DNA of 64,000 bases. Origin: RDXT01 sp033765305. GTDB taxonomy: Bacteria > Bacteroidota > Bacteroidia > J057. The stretch covers positions 1 through 64,000 of the forward strand of contig JANRID010000010.1 in NCBI GenBank assembly GCA_033765305.1, given 5' to 3'. How positions within the stretch are numbered: the first letter of the stretch is position 1; each line of letters opens with the position of its first letter. Of this stretch, positions 27,675 to 36,523 are shown one piece after another. A model generated the notes under the pieces. It was not told where the DNA came from. It worked only from the letters and a program-made list of their open reading frames with translations, and searched no databases. The position numbers and the translations under genes are program-made.

Positions 27675-27832
27675 AGGAAGGGTAGAACTGAGTGGAGACG
27701 TAGCGGCAAATAGGATGCAAGCCTACAAAATTGCAGAAAAAACCCCGGAAACCAAGCGGCTGGCGCAAACCCGCTGCGCCGCCTTCGGAAAACCCGCCGC
27801 TCCGCCGTATCTTGCTTCAAACCCCATGTCCA

Positions 27833-28270
27833 ATGAACCATTTCCGCATCCCCCTGCTGACGGCGGCGCTGCTGGCCTCCGTCTTTGCCTGCGCCCAGAC
27901 CGGCCAGGTCTGGCCTACCCAGACCCGGCAGCTCTTCCGCCCCGACGAAAACGACGAGCTGACAGCCGCCGACGAGCCGGAGGCCTATGCCACCTACTTC
28001 GTATTCGTCTCCGACGACGCCTTTCTGCACTGCACCGAGACCATCACCAGCCTGTACCAGATCCGCAAGCGCAAGCAGGACGGCGGCACGCGCTCCTATG
28101 AGGTGGTAAGCGAAGCCGGCAACGAGTACGTGTACTACTTCGACGCAGACGCCAGCTTCATCACCATCGTCGCCGAGTCGCAGGGCTTTGTGCTGGGCAT
28201 CAGCTGCGCCCCGATGTACGAGACGGCTGTGATGGACCAGCTGGGCCAGAAGCAGAAAAAGCGCAGATAA
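27833..28270 (+). CDS. Exported protein of unknown function
   Basis: 145 residues, not recognised. It has a signal peptide (MNHFRIPLLTAALLASVFACAQ), then a mature part with C-T-E-T-I-T-S-L-Y-Q-I-R-K-R-K-Q and a Y-V-Y-Y-F-D-A-D-A-S-F-I-T-I-V strand, ending in a basic tail. A TATCTTGC element lies about 30 bases upstream (27799-27806). An ATG at 27826 is in another frame. Its TAA directly abuts the reverse stop (TCA) of the enoyl-CoA hydratase gene. Confidence 0.7.
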   Translation: MNHFRIPLLTAALLASVFACAQTGQVWPTQTRQLFRPDENDELTAADEPEAYATYFVFVSDDAFLHCTETITSLYQIRKRKQDGGTRSYEVVSEAGNEYVYYFDADASFITIVAESQGFVLGISCAPMYETAVMDQLGQKQKKRR

Positions 28271-29059
28271 TCAGCGCCCTTTCCAGACTGGCTTGCGTTT
28301 TTCCACGAAGGCCTGCATGCCTTCTTTCTGGTCTTCAGTGGCGAAGAGCGCGTAGAAATTGCGCCGCTCGGTGTCCAGTCCGGCATCGAGCAGGGCGGTG
28401 TGCGCCTGCAGCACCGACTCCTTGGCCAGCCGCACCGCGACGGGCGGCATCGAGGCGATTTCTCCGGCCAGTGCCAGCGCTTCGCTGAGCCAGGCATCGG
28501 CAGCCGTGACGCGGCTCACGAGGCCCCAGGCCAGCGCGTCCTGCGCAGTGAAAAATTTGCCCGTCAGGATATACTCCATTGCGCGGGCCTTGCCGATGGC
28601 GCGGGTCAGGCGCTGGGTGCCGCCGGCGCCGGGGATCACGCCGATCTTGATCTCCGGCTGCCCGAAGCGGGCCGTTTCGGACGCTACGATCAGGTCGCAG
28701 CTCATGCAGAGCTCGCAGCCGCCGCCGAGGGCAAAGCCGCTCACCGCCGCAACGATGGGCTTTTTGACGCTGCGGATGCGGTCCCAGGTGCGGAAGCGGT
28801 CGGCGAGCAGCATATCCACCGCGCCCTGGCCGGCCATCTCCTTGATGTCGGCGCCGGCGGCGAAGGCCTTGTCGCTGCCGGCCAGCACCGTGCAGCGCAC
28901 AGCGTCGTCGCGGTCGAAGGCGTCGAGCACAGCAGCCAGCTCCTCCATCAGGCCGTGGCAGAGGGCATTGAGGGCTTCGGGGCGGTTGAGGGTGATCAGG
29001 GCCACGCCGGGCGCAGCCTGGGGGTCGACGAGCAGATAGCGGTAGTCCATGCGCAGCAT
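28271..29059 (-). CDS. Enoyl-CoA hydratase/isomerase family protein
   Basis: 262 residues of the crotonase fold. AFAAGADIKEM at about 68-78 is the oxyanion-hole segment. SGFALGGGCELCMSCDLIVAS and GQPEIKIGVIPGAGGTQRL carry the two catalytic glutamates of true enoyl-CoA hydratases (E in GGGCEL and in QPEI). It hydrates 2-trans-enoyl-CoA in beta-oxidation or a related pathway. ATGs at 29059 and 29050 are both possible; the conserved part starts near 29050. No other beta-oxidation gene is adjacent. Confidence 0.93.
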   Translation of the reverse strand: MLRMDYRYLLVDPQAAPGVALITLNRPEALNALCHGLMEELAAVLDAFDRDDAVRCTVLAGSDKAFAAGADIKEMAGQGAVDMLLADRFRTWDRIRSVKKPIVAAVSGFALGGGCELCMSCDLIVASETARFGQPEIKIGVIPGAGGTQRLTRAIGKARAMEYILTGKFFTAQDALAWGLVSRVTAADAWLSEALALAGEIASMPPVAVRLAKESVLQAHTALLDAGLDTERRNFYALFATEDQKEGMQAFVEKRKPVWKGR

Positions 29060-29160
29060 GCTGAGGGCAGGCAGGGGCGCCTGCGCTGCGAAGTTGCAGA
29101 AAAAGCGGGAATCGGGGAGGGGGAAGCTAGGGAAATCACCGGTCCGGCGGGCAGCGCAGA

Positions 29161-29189
29161 TTTCCGGCATCCCTTGTATTTCCCGGAAA
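29161..29189. promoter_or_regulatory. Inverted repeat upstream of the ATPase-TOPRIM pair
   Basis: TTTCCGG (29161-29167) and CCGGAAA (29183-29189) are separated by 15 bases and end 19 bases before the ATPase start at 29209. The position suits an operator of the pair. It could also be chance. Confidence 0.35.
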
Positions 29190-29208
29190 AAACCCGATTT
29201 TTAGACCT

Positions 29209-30390
29209 ATGATCCGGCAGGTAAGCATCAAAGGATTCAAATCGGTGCACGACCAGACCATCGAGCTGGGCCGTGTCAATTGCTTCATCGGCGCCAACGG
29301 CACCGGGAAGAGCAATGTGCTGGAAGCGCTGGGCGTACTGGGAGCCGCTGCCAATGGCGTAGTGGACGATGAGAGCCTCCTGCGCAGAGGCGTGCGGGCC
29401 GGCCTGCCCCGGCTATACAAAAGCTCCTTCGCCGCCGATCCGGCTCCGCCGCATATTACCATCGGAGCCGTTTCCGAGTCCGGCGCATCCTACCGCATCG
29501 CCTTGCTCAATCCGCTCTATGCGCCCGAGCCTGCGTGGTCGTTTAAAACCGAAGTGCTGAGCGACGGGACGGAACCGCTGAGTTCCGTCGGGGTCCGAAA
29601 TCCGCCGAAAAATCCGCAAGCAAGTCTGGCGGCGCTGCGGCTAGTAGACCTCGATCCCGCGAATCCCGCAGCGGTCCTGATGAAAACGCTGCAAAGCTAT
29701 GCCATTTATTGCCCCCATACACCCGTGCTGCGGGGCATCGTTCCGGACCAGCAGCCGCGCGTGCCGGCAGGTCTGAACGGCGGACTGCTGGCGGAAGGCT
29801 TCCGGCAATTGCAGGAAGACCTGGCCGGCGAAGCAGGAGAAGCACTGCTGGATCAGCTGATGGAACTGATCGATTGGGTCTCCGACATCCAGGCTACCAG
29901 CCAGGGGGCGGCCCTGCTGTCTCCCAAAGTGCCCAGGACCGCCTGGATGCTGAAGTTTACCGACCGGTTTATGAACGGAAGCCGCAATACCCTGACCGCC
30001 TACGATGCGAGCGAGGGCGCGCTGTACGTGATATTTACCGCATTGCTCTGCCTGTCGCCCCGAGCCCCCCGGCTCCTGGCCATCGACAACCTCGATCAGG
30101 CGCTCAATCCGCGGCTGGTATCCCGCCTGGTAAGCTGCCTGTCCGGCTGGCTGTCGTCCCATAGCTCCGGCAGCCGCCAGCTCCTGTTTACCGCCCACAA
30201 CCCCGCCGTGCTGGATGGCCTCAGCCTGGAAGATCCCGAAGTCCGGCTTTTCACAGTTGACCGCAACAGCCACGGGCATACGAGCATCCGCCGGCTGGAA
30301 ATGACGGAAGCATTGTTTGAGCTGAATCAAACGTATCCGCTCTCCCGGCTTTGGCTGATGGGCAATCTGGGTGCTGTTCCGCATGTCTGA
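29209..30390 (+). CDS. ABC-type/AAA_21 ATPase of a two-gene TOPRIM system
   Basis: 393 residues of the SMC/OLD-like ATPase class. IKGFKSV at 7-13 and the Walker A GANGTGKS at 28-35 open the protein. An A-S-E-G-A-L-Y signature-like segment is at about 266-272, followed by Walker B LLAIDNLDQALNPRL at about 289-303 and the H-loop LFTAHNPAVLDGL near 325-337. In most relatives Walker B reads DEP; here the second acid is Asn (D293-N294). The gene overlaps the TOPRIM gene by eight bases. By analogy with OLD, AbiL, RloAB and PARIS-type modules, the ATPase probably senses a trigger and controls the nuclease; that is inference. Confidence 0.85.
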   Translation: MIRQVSIKGFKSVHDQTIELGRVNCFIGANGTGKSNVLEALGVLGAAANGVVDDESLLRRGVRAGLPRLYKSSFAADPAPPHITIGAVSESGASYRIALLNPLYAPEPAWSFKTEVLSDGTEPLSSVGVRNPPKNPQASLAALRLVDLDPANPAAVLMKTLQSYAIYCPHTPVLRGIVPDQQPRVPAGLNGGLLAEGFRQLQEDLAGEAGEALLDQLMELIDWVSDIQATSQGAALLSPKVPRTAWMLKFTDRFMNGSRNTLTAYDASEGALYVIFTALLCLSPRAPRLLAIDNLDQALNPRLVSRLVSCLSGWLSSHSSGSRQLLFTAHNPAVLDGLSLEDPEVRLFTVDRNSHGHTSIRRLEMTEALFELNQTYPLSRLWLMGNLGAVPHV

Positions 30391-31081
30391 CAAGCAGATC
30401 GCACTGGTGGCCGAGGGCCCTACGGATTATGTGATTGTAGAGGCTGCGCTGAAAGCGGTGCTTGATACGCCGTTCGTGCTGACGCTGCTGCAGCCGGAGC
30501 CGACCAGGCCCCAATCCGGAACCGGCTGGTGCGGGGTGCTGAAGTGGTGCGTGGAAACGGGTCAGCGGGTGAATGGGCAAGTGGAATCGGACCCCTTGCT
30601 TGCGCGGTTCGACCTGATCATCCTCCAGACCGATACTGATATAGTCCGGAATGCATATGATGATTGCGGACCACAGATTGCAGATCAGGCTGCGCAGCAG
30701 GGCTGGGAGCCGCTTCCGAATCCGGTTGGCTGCCCTCCCGCATCCAGTGCGGCGGCGGTAGTCCGGCGGGCCATTGAAAGCTGGCTGCAACCGGCATATC
30801 CGGGACCCCGGACCCTCTTCTGCCTGCCTGCGCAAGCATCGGATGCCTGGCTGGCCGCTGCTGTACTGTCCGCCGATAACGAGCTGCTGCATGGGCTGGA
30901 ATGCCATCCCGGCCTGGCTGCCAAACTGGCGCAACTGCCGCTTGCTCAGCGAATCCGAAAGAATAGGCGGGAATATCAGCATCATGCCAGAGGCATTACT
31001 GAGCATTGGCCCGCTGTCAAATCCCGGTGCGCGCAAGCAGCGGTATTCGAAGCGGAAGTACTTGCCGCCATGTCAGCATGA
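30383..31081 (+). CDS. TOPRIM-like nuclease partner of the ATPase
   Basis: 232 residues. The N-terminus reads I-A-L-V-A-E-G-P-T-D, giving the TOPRIM glutamate (Glu11) and adjacent Asp15. A second strand, D-L-I-I-L-Q-T-D-T-D at about 77-86, supplies the DxD pair (Asp84, Asp86). Between them is a conserved-looking G-W-C-G-V-L-K-W-C block (48-56). The C-terminal half is helical and ends without a known domain. The ATG lies inside the ATPase stop region (ATGTCTGA), so translation is very likely coupled. A DNA- or RNA-cleaving role is inferred from the TOPRIM residues. Confidence 0.75.
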   Translation: MSDKQIALVAEGPTDYVIVEAALKAVLDTPFVLTLLQPEPTRPQSGTGWCGVLKWCVETGQRVNGQVESDPLLARFDLIILQTDTDIVRNAYDDCGPQIADQAAQQGWEPLPNPVGCPPASSAAAVVRRAIESWLQPAYPGPRTLFCLPAQASDAWLAAAVLSADNELLHGLECHPGLAAKLAQLPLAQRIRKNRREYQHHARGITEHWPAVKSRCAQAAVFEAEVLAAMSA

Positions 31082-31139
31082 ACTGCCTCTATCTGCTTCA
31101 ATCCTCAGGATCAGGGGCATAGAAGCTGTTTCCCCCCCC

Positions 31140-33335
31140 TCAGCTCCCCCGCTTCTTGCGGTAGGCCTCCACTCCGCTGCGGAAAAAAGCGCGGTACGCC
31201 TCCAGGTTCAGCGGCGGATTGTAGCCGGTGGGCGGTGCCAGCAGGGTCTGGTCGTGGTCCAGCAGCACGTACAGCGGCTGCGCATTGGAGCCGTACTGGT
31301 CGATCTCGTACTGCAGCCAGCGGTCACCGACGCTGCGGAGCTTTCTGCTGCCGTCCTGGCTCATCACCGGCTCCGGCAGGGCCGCCCGGTCGTCGGTGTA
31401 GAGGGAAATGAGCACATATTCCTCCGTGATCAGGCGCTTGATTTCCGGATCGATCCAGGCATTCTTCTCCAGCAGGCGGCAGTTCGCGCAGGTATGGCCG
31501 GTGAAGTCGAGGAATACAGGCTTATTGTTCGCCTTGGCGTACGCCATGCCCTGCTCCAGGTCGTAGAAGGCGCAGAAGCCGCGCGGCGTTTCTTCGGCCA
31601 GGTGTCCGGAAATTTTGCCGGGATAGGTGCAGACCTCGTCTTCGGCAGCGCCGCCGGGGGCGAAGTTCAGCGCCTGCTCTTCCTGGAGCAGCACGCCCAT
31701 ATCGCGGGTGCTGTTGGGCAGGAAGCCCCCCAGCGCGCGCAGCGGCGCGCCCCACAGTCCCGGAATCAGGTAGATCATGAACCAGAAGGCTGCCATCGAC
31801 AGCAGCAGCCGCGTGACCGGCAGCTGCTCCACCGGCTGGTCGTCGTGCGGCAGCCGCAGCTTGCCCAGCAGGTACAGCCCCAGCATGCCCGCAATCACGA
31901 TCCAGGCCCCGATGAACACATCGCGCGGCAGCAGGCCCCAGTGCATCGTCAGGTCGGCGCGGCTGAGATAAATGAGCGCGGCAGCCAGTTCGAGAAAGCC
32001 CAGCACCACCTTGACCACATTGAGCCAGCCGCCGGAGCGGGGCATGGACTGCAGGAGGTTGGGGAAAATGGCGAAAATCACGAAGGGCAGCGCCAGCGCG
32101 CTCGAAAAGGCGAGCATGGTGAGGGTAGGGGCGATAAACTTGCCCTTGAAAGCGTCGCCCATGGCGATCGCCACTGCCGGTCCCGTGCAGGAGAAGGACA
32201 CAATCGCCAGCGCCAGCGCCATCAGAAACAAGCCTGCCACCCCGCCGCGCGAACTGGCCTTGCTCACGGCCGTGCTCCAGGACGAGGGCAGCGCCAGCTC
32301 GAACATGCCCAGCAGCGAAAGGGCAAATACGAACAGCAGCGCGAAGAAAAACAGGTTGAACCCCAGGCTGTTGGCTACCTGCTGGAGCACAGCGGGCCCG
32401 AAAATGGCCGAGAGCAGCAGCGCCAGCGCGGTGAAGATCGCCACAATGGAGCCGCCATAGATGGCCGCATCGCGGATGGCGCCGCGCCGCGAGCGGTTGC
32501 GCTTGGTGAAATAGCTCACCGTCAGCGGGATCATGGGGAAAATACAGGGCGTGAACAGCGAGGTCAGCCCCAGCAGGAAGCCCTCGAGGATCAGCGAGCC
32601 TGTGCTGCGCTCCGGCGCCGTTTCCGGCGCGGGTGCAGGCTCCTGCACTGCCGGAACTGCGGGCACCTGTGCCGCCGAGTCGCGGCGGATGATGAGGTCC
32701 GGCTGGACAGTCTGGGCTGTCGTCCGGGCCGCTGTGTCGGCCTGCACCGCTGGCGCAGGCAGGGAAGGCATCACCGGCGGCGCAGCTGCTGCGGGGTCTT
32801 CAGTTTTTTTTTTCGGAGCGGCCGTGAGCGTGAAACTCACATCGTAGCTGCCTGGCACACAGCGCGAATCGTCGCAGACCTGATAGCGCAGAAAGCCTTT
32901 CAGCACCGCATCGGGCGCTGTAATGCGGACTTGCTGGAGGTAGGATACCTGATTGTGGTACAAGGCCACATCGCCCTCCCAGATGTCGTCGTAGGCCACT
33001 TCCCGCTTGCCCTGATCCGTCAGCTTGCCCGCCAGTTCCACCCCCTTGGCCTCCGGATCCAGCTCGAAGGTGGCAGCCAGCAGGTCCAGCTTTTCGATCT
33101 GCTTGGCGGCATACATGTGAAATCCCGGCGCGATCGTGGCGTTCACCGTCACGGTCACCACATCGCCCACCTGGAGGCCGGTGCCGGGCTTGACGGAAGC
33201 GGAAAAGGAAACAGCATTCTCGATTCTGGGCTGGGCCATCAGCTGCTGGGCAGCCAGCAGCAGCACGGCGGCAAGCAGCCGGGCGGCAGAAGCGGTACGG
33301 GGCATCGGTCCGGTCGGAAGGGTCATCTGCATCAT
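31140..33335 (-). CDS. Thiol:disulfide interchange protein DsbD family
   Basis: About 731 residues. A signal peptide leads into an N-terminal periplasmic DsbD-alpha-like domain with C-D-D-S-R-C at about 157-162. After a Pro/Ala-rich linker the eight-helix membrane domain has LTSLFTPCIFPMIPLTVSYF and, later, IVSFSCTGP, the two redox cysteines. The C-terminal thioredoxin domain carries D-F-T-G-H-T-C-A-N-C. It moves electrons from cytoplasmic thioredoxin to periplasmic thiol proteins. The start lies three bases before the purQ stop on the same strand, so it follows purQ closely; ATGs at 33335 and 33326 are both possible. Confidence 0.93.
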   Translation of the reverse strand: MMQMTLPTGPMPRTASAARLLAAVLLLAAQQLMAQPRIENAVSFSASVKPGTGLQVGDVVTVTVNATIAPGFHMYAAKQIEKLDLLAATFELDPEAKGVELAGKLTDQGKREVAYDDIWEGDVALYHNQVSYLQQVRITAPDAVLKGFLRYQVCDDSRCVPGSYDVSFTLTAAPKKKTEDPAAAAPPVMPSLPAPAVQADTAARTTAQTVQPDLIIRRDSAAQVPAVPAVQEPAPAPETAPERSTGSLILEGFLLGLTSLFTPCIFPMIPLTVSYFTKRNRSRRGAIRDAAIYGGSIVAIFTALALLLSAIFGPAVLQQVANSLGFNLFFFALLFVFALSLLGMFELALPSSWSTAVSKASSRGGVAGLFLMALALAIVSFSCTGPAVAIAMGDAFKGKFIAPTLTMLAFSSALALPFVIFAIFPNLLQSMPRSGGWLNVVKVVLGFLELAAALIYLSRADLTMHWGLLPRDVFIGAWIVIAGMLGLYLLGKLRLPHDDQPVEQLPVTRLLLSMAAFWFMIYLIPGLWGAPLRALGGFLPNSTRDMGVLLQEEQALNFAPGGAAEDEVCTYPGKISGHLAEETPRGFCAFYDLEQGMAYAKANNKPVFLDFTGHTCANCRLLEKNAWIDPEIKRLITEEYVLISLYTDDRAALPEPVMSQDGSRKLRSVGDRWLQYEIDQYGSNAQPLYVLLDHDQTLLAPPTGYNPPLNLEAYRAFFRSGVEAYRKKRGS

Positions 33336-33337
33336 GG

Positions 33338-34033
33338 TTATTGGACTGCGGCCAAGAGGCGCTCCCATTGCGCGAGGATCAGCTTGCCGTCTTCATTGCC
33401 GAGCTGCGGGTCGGAGGCGCGCTCCGGATGCGGCATCATGCCGAATACATTGCCAGCCTCATTGCAGATGCCGGCGATGTGGAGCAGGCTGCCGTTGGGA
33501 TTGGCTTCCGGGGTCATGGCACCGTTCTCGTCGCAGTAGGCGAATAGGATCTGATCCTGGTCCTGAAGCCGTTTCAATACGTCGTCCGGCGCGTAATAGT
33601 TGCCTTCGCCGTGGGCGATGGGGATCTTGTAGGCGCGGTCTTCGAGGCTGGCAGTGAGGGGGCTGCGTTTGCTGACAGGCCGCAGATACACATTTTTGCA
33701 CACGAAATGCATGCAGTCGTTGTGCAGCAGCGCGCCGGGCAGCAGCCCGGCTTCGGTGAGCATCTGAAATCCGTTGCAGATGCCCATCACATAGCCGCCG
33801 CGGGCTGCATGGGCCACCACCTCGTCCATGATGGGCGAAAACCGGGCAATGGCGCCGGAGCGCAGGTAATCGCCGTAGGAGAAGCCGCCGGGCAGCAGCA
33901 CGGCATCGCAGCCCTGCAGGTGATGGTCCTTGTGCCAGAGGGAAACAACCTCGTAGCCGAGATTGTGCCGCAGGCTGTAGATCAGGTCTTCGTCGCAGTT
34001 GCTGCCGGGGAAGGTAATGACGCCGAATTTCAC
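33338..34033 (-). CDS. purQ: Phosphoribosylformylglycinamidine synthase subunit PurQ
   Basis: 231-residue class I glutamine amidotransferase of purine synthesis. It supplies ammonia to PurL in the FGAM synthetase step. PGSNCDED near the start, LLPGGFSYGDYLR, the nucleophile Cys86 in G-I-C-N-G-F-Q, and the catalytic His-x-Glu in M-M-P-H-P-E-R-A are all present. The start codon is GTG at 34033; no suitable ATG lies upstream. purS and purL are not adjacent. dsbD follows after two bases, presumably cotranscribed. Confidence 0.95.
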   Translation of the reverse strand: MKFGVITFPGSNCDEDLIYSLRHNLGYEVVSLWHKDHHLQGCDAVLLPGGFSYGDYLRSGAIARFSPIMDEVVAHAARGGYVMGICNGFQMLTEAGLLPGALLHNDCMHFVCKNVYLRPVSKRSPLTASLEDRAYKIPIAHGEGNYYAPDDVLKRLQDQDQILFAYCDENGAMTPEANPNGSLLHIAGICNEAGNVFGMMPHPERASDPQLGNEDGKLILAQWERLLAAVQ

Positions 34034-34127
34034 AGGCTGCTCAGGCTAAAGGTGAAGGCAATCCGCAGATGCCGGAAAAGGTTCAAAATTCGCGTTTCAT
34101 CCGCTAAAGTTCAAATTCTGCCTCCTG

Positions 34128-35651
34128 CTATTCTGTAACCTGGCGCACAAATACCGTCACCCCCGCGAGATCCTGCCGGACATAGCTGCTCAGCAGAGCC
34201 GGGTAGCGCTGCTGAACGGGCGGAAACCGGTTGCCGGTGTCCACGATGAGATCCGGCGGATGCGCTGCCAGCTGCTGGTAGAAATCCTCGTCGCCTACGG
34301 CCCCGGACCAGGGGCGGGTCTGCCCGCCGAGCAGGGGATATTTGACTTTCAGCAGGCGGAAGTCGGTGTATTTGAGCGAATGAAAGCGGTTGAGCAGGTG
34401 GTGCCAGCCGGGATAATGATCGAGAATCCAGACTTCCTGCCATTCAGGATGCCTGCGGATCTCCTCCAGGGCAGCGGGCGGGGTCACCTGCTGCCAGGCG
34501 CCGCCGTGCAGCCATACCGAAGCGGCGTCCGGCCGGCCCGGCGCGCCTGCGGGCAGGCGCAGGCGGAAATACGCCGCAGTCTGCGAGACCGGCACGATCA
34601 GGGCCAGGATCAGCAGGATCAGCCGGAAACGGTATATGAGCTTGAAATCCAGGGTTTTGCTGCTGTAGAAGGCTATAGGGGGCAGCAGCAGGCTGAAATC
34701 GGATACTTCCCGGCGCCCCGGCGCCAGCAGCAGCAGCAGCAGCCCCACCGTCACCCATACCGCCATGGCAGTCTCCACATAGCGGATTTTGACCAAATAC
34801 GAAAAAAACCGGATCCGGAAATGAATGAACCCGATGACGGCCAGGATGGCAGGCACGGCCACGCTCAGCGCCCAGTAGCGGAAGCTGTCCGGCCCCAGGG
34901 GCCAGATGCCCGGCTCTTCGGCCCGCAGCGCATCGAAAAACCCCAGTACGCCGATGTCCCAGAAGGCTTCGAGCCCGCCGCTGAAGTACAGGCCGGTGGC
35001 CAGAAACAGCGAAGGCGCCAGCAGCCCGCCCAGCAGGGCGTACAGCTCTGCTGCCCGCGGCGTGCGCAGCAGCACATAGGCGCCTGCAATGGCCGGCAGC
35101 AGAAAAAATGCCTGGTACGAGCCCAGCACGGCCAGCATCATCCAGATGCCGGCGCGGAACATGCCTGCGTAGCTGGCCTCCGCCGAGTCGCTGAGCCGCA
35201 GCACGGCGTCGTACGCCATGACCATCGGCAGCAGCGACCACACGGCCCCGTTGAGCTCCTGGGCATACCAAGGCGTCGCCGTCAGGAACGCCAGCAGCAC
35301 CGGCGGCAGCCATCCTGCCTCGCGGAAGGGCTTGTAGCGGGCCACCAGCCCGCCGAAGCAGGCTGCAGTCAGATAGAGGTACAGGCAGGTCAGAATCCGC
35401 ACCGCGCGGATCGCCCCGCCGCCGAACAGGGCATAACAGCCTTCATACAGCCACACCAGCAGCGGCGGCCCGGCAAACCACGCATCCTGGTACAGGCGGC
35501 CGCCGGCCGCCATCCGCTCGGCGGTCAGCAGCAGCAGCGATTCCTCCGCCTGGTACCACCCCCCGATCAGCGAGGGCAGCCGCAGCAGCGGGATCAGCAC
35601 CAGCAGCAGCAGATGCAGGGCAGGCGGAATCTGGGTCAGCAGACGGAGCAA
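34128..35651 (-). CDS. Polytopic membrane glycosyltransferase-like protein (GT-C type)
   Basis: 507 residues with about ten to eleven transmembrane helices. The first periplasmic loop has Q-A-E-E-S-L-L-L-L-T-A-E-R-M-A-A-G-G-R-L-Y-Q-D and then F-A-G-P-P-L-L-V-W-L-Y, the acidic and P-P-L motifs of PMT/ArnT-like GT-C enzymes. A soluble C-terminal segment of about 130 residues follows. It likely transfers a sugar from a lipid-linked donor at the outer face of the inner membrane. Family-level assignment only. It is divergent from pyrF, and the pyrF promoter core at 35666 lies between the two. Confidence 0.7.
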   Translation of the reverse strand: MLRLLTQIPPALHLLLLVLIPLLRLPSLIGGWYQAEESLLLLTAERMAAGGRLYQDAWFAGPPLLVWLYEGCYALFGGGAIRAVRILTCLYLYLTAACFGGLVARYKPFREAGWLPPVLLAFLTATPWYAQELNGAVWSLLPMVMAYDAVLRLSDSAEASYAGMFRAGIWMMLAVLGSYQAFFLLPAIAGAYVLLRTPRAAELYALLGGLLAPSLFLATGLYFSGGLEAFWDIGVLGFFDALRAEEPGIWPLGPDSFRYWALSVAVPAILAVIGFIHFRIRFFSYLVKIRYVETAMAVWVTVGLLLLLLAPGRREVSDFSLLLPPIAFYSSKTLDFKLIYRFRLILLILALIVPVSQTAAYFRLRLPAGAPGRPDAASVWLHGGAWQQVTPPAALEEIRRHPEWQEVWILDHYPGWHHLLNRFHSLKYTDFRLLKVKYPLLGGQTRPWSGAVGDEDFYQQLAAHPPDLIVDTGNRFPPVQQRYPALLSSYVRQDLAGVTVFVRQVTE

Positions 35652-35665
35652 TGCGGCAGAATTGG

Positions 35666-35673
35666 TATCTTTG
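35666..35673 (+). promoter_or_regulatory. TAnnTTTG promoter core for pyrF
   Basis: TATCTTTG, followed by GC, lies 40 bases upstream of the pyrF ATG at 35714 and just outside the start of the divergent membrane-protein gene. No TTTG -33 box at usual spacing. Confidence 0.5.
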
Positions 35674-35713
35674 CGGCCAAATTACGGGGCTTTTGCCCTA
35701 TATCCAAGATGCG

Positions 35714-36523
35714 ATGAGCCCTGCCGCGCTTTCTGCCGAGATCTTCCGCCTGCGCTCCTTCCTGTGCGTGGGCCTCGACCCCGATCCTGCCCGCCTGCCG
35801 GCGGCAGTCCGCGGCGAAGCGGACCCGATTCTGGCCTTCAATCAGGCCATTATTCAGGCTACCGCGCCCTTTGCCGTAGCCTACAAGCCCAATCTGGCTT
35901 TCTACGAGGCCCTGGGCGCTGCCGGCTGGGAGACCCTGCGCGCAACCGTCGCCGCCATTCCGCCCGGAAAGCTCATCATCGCCGATGCCAAGCGCGGCGA
36001 TATCGGCAATACCTCGCGCATGTACGCGCAGGCCTGCTTCGGCGCCCTGGGCGCCGATGCCGTGACCGTGGCGCCTTACATGGGGCAGGATTCGGTGGTG
36101 CCGTTTCTCGAGTTTCCGGGCAAATGGGTCTTTCTGCTGGCCCTGACGTCCAATCCCGGCGCTGCCGACTTCCAGTATGCCGGCGGGCCGGCACAGCCGC
36201 TCTACCAGGAGGTGCTGCGCCGCGCACAGGAATGGGCCGAAGGGAAGCCGGGCGAGCTGGGCTTTGTGGCGGGGGCTACCCGTGCGGAAGCCCTGCGCGA
36301 CGTTCGGCGCATTGCGCCGGAGTCCTGGCTGCTGGTGCCCGGCGTAGGCGAGCAGGGCGGCGACCTCGATGCCGTCTGCCAGACGGCCCGCACCGCAGCC
36401 GGCGGCCTGCTGATCAATGCATCCCGGAGCATTCTCTATGCGGGCGGCGGCAGCGATTTTGCTGCGCGGGCCGCAGAAGCCGCAGAAGCCCTGCAGCGCC
36501 GCATGGCCCTTCACATCGGCTGA
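35714..36523 (+). CDS. pyrF: Orotidine 5'-phosphate decarboxylase (type 2)
   Basis: 269 residues; decarboxylates OMP to UMP in pyrimidine synthesis. F-L-C-V-G-L-D-P-D-P opens the barrel, K-P-N-L-A-F-Y-E follows, and the catalytic D-A-K-R-G-D-I-G-N-T is at 91-100 (Asp91, Lys93, Asp96). VPGVGEQGGD and N-A-S-R-S-I-L-Y-A are the phosphate-binding parts. The length and the G-D-I-G-N-T form indicate the longer type-2 enzyme. The ATG at 35714 is the first that fits the family start. Its 3' end overlaps the convergent DUF4340 gene by 13 bases. Confidence 0.95.
   Translation: MSPAALSAEIFRLRSFLCVGLDPDPARLPAAVRGEADPILAFNQAIIQATAPFAVAYKPNLAFYEALGAAGWETLRATVAAIPPGKLIIADAKRGDIGNTSRMYAQACFGALGADAVTVAPYMGQDSVVPFLEFPGKWVFLLALTSNPGAADFQYAGGPAQPLYQEVLRRAQEWAEGKPGELGFVAGATRAEALRDVRRIAPESWLLVPGVGEQGGDLDAVCQTARTAAGGLLINASRSILYAGGGSDFAARAAEAAEALQRRMALHIG

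Noticed and set aside
30774..33539. 921-codon open frame on the plus strand opposite dsbD
   Set aside because: Antisense to DsbD and running into the TOPRIM gene; rich in R/Q/H/G without domains.
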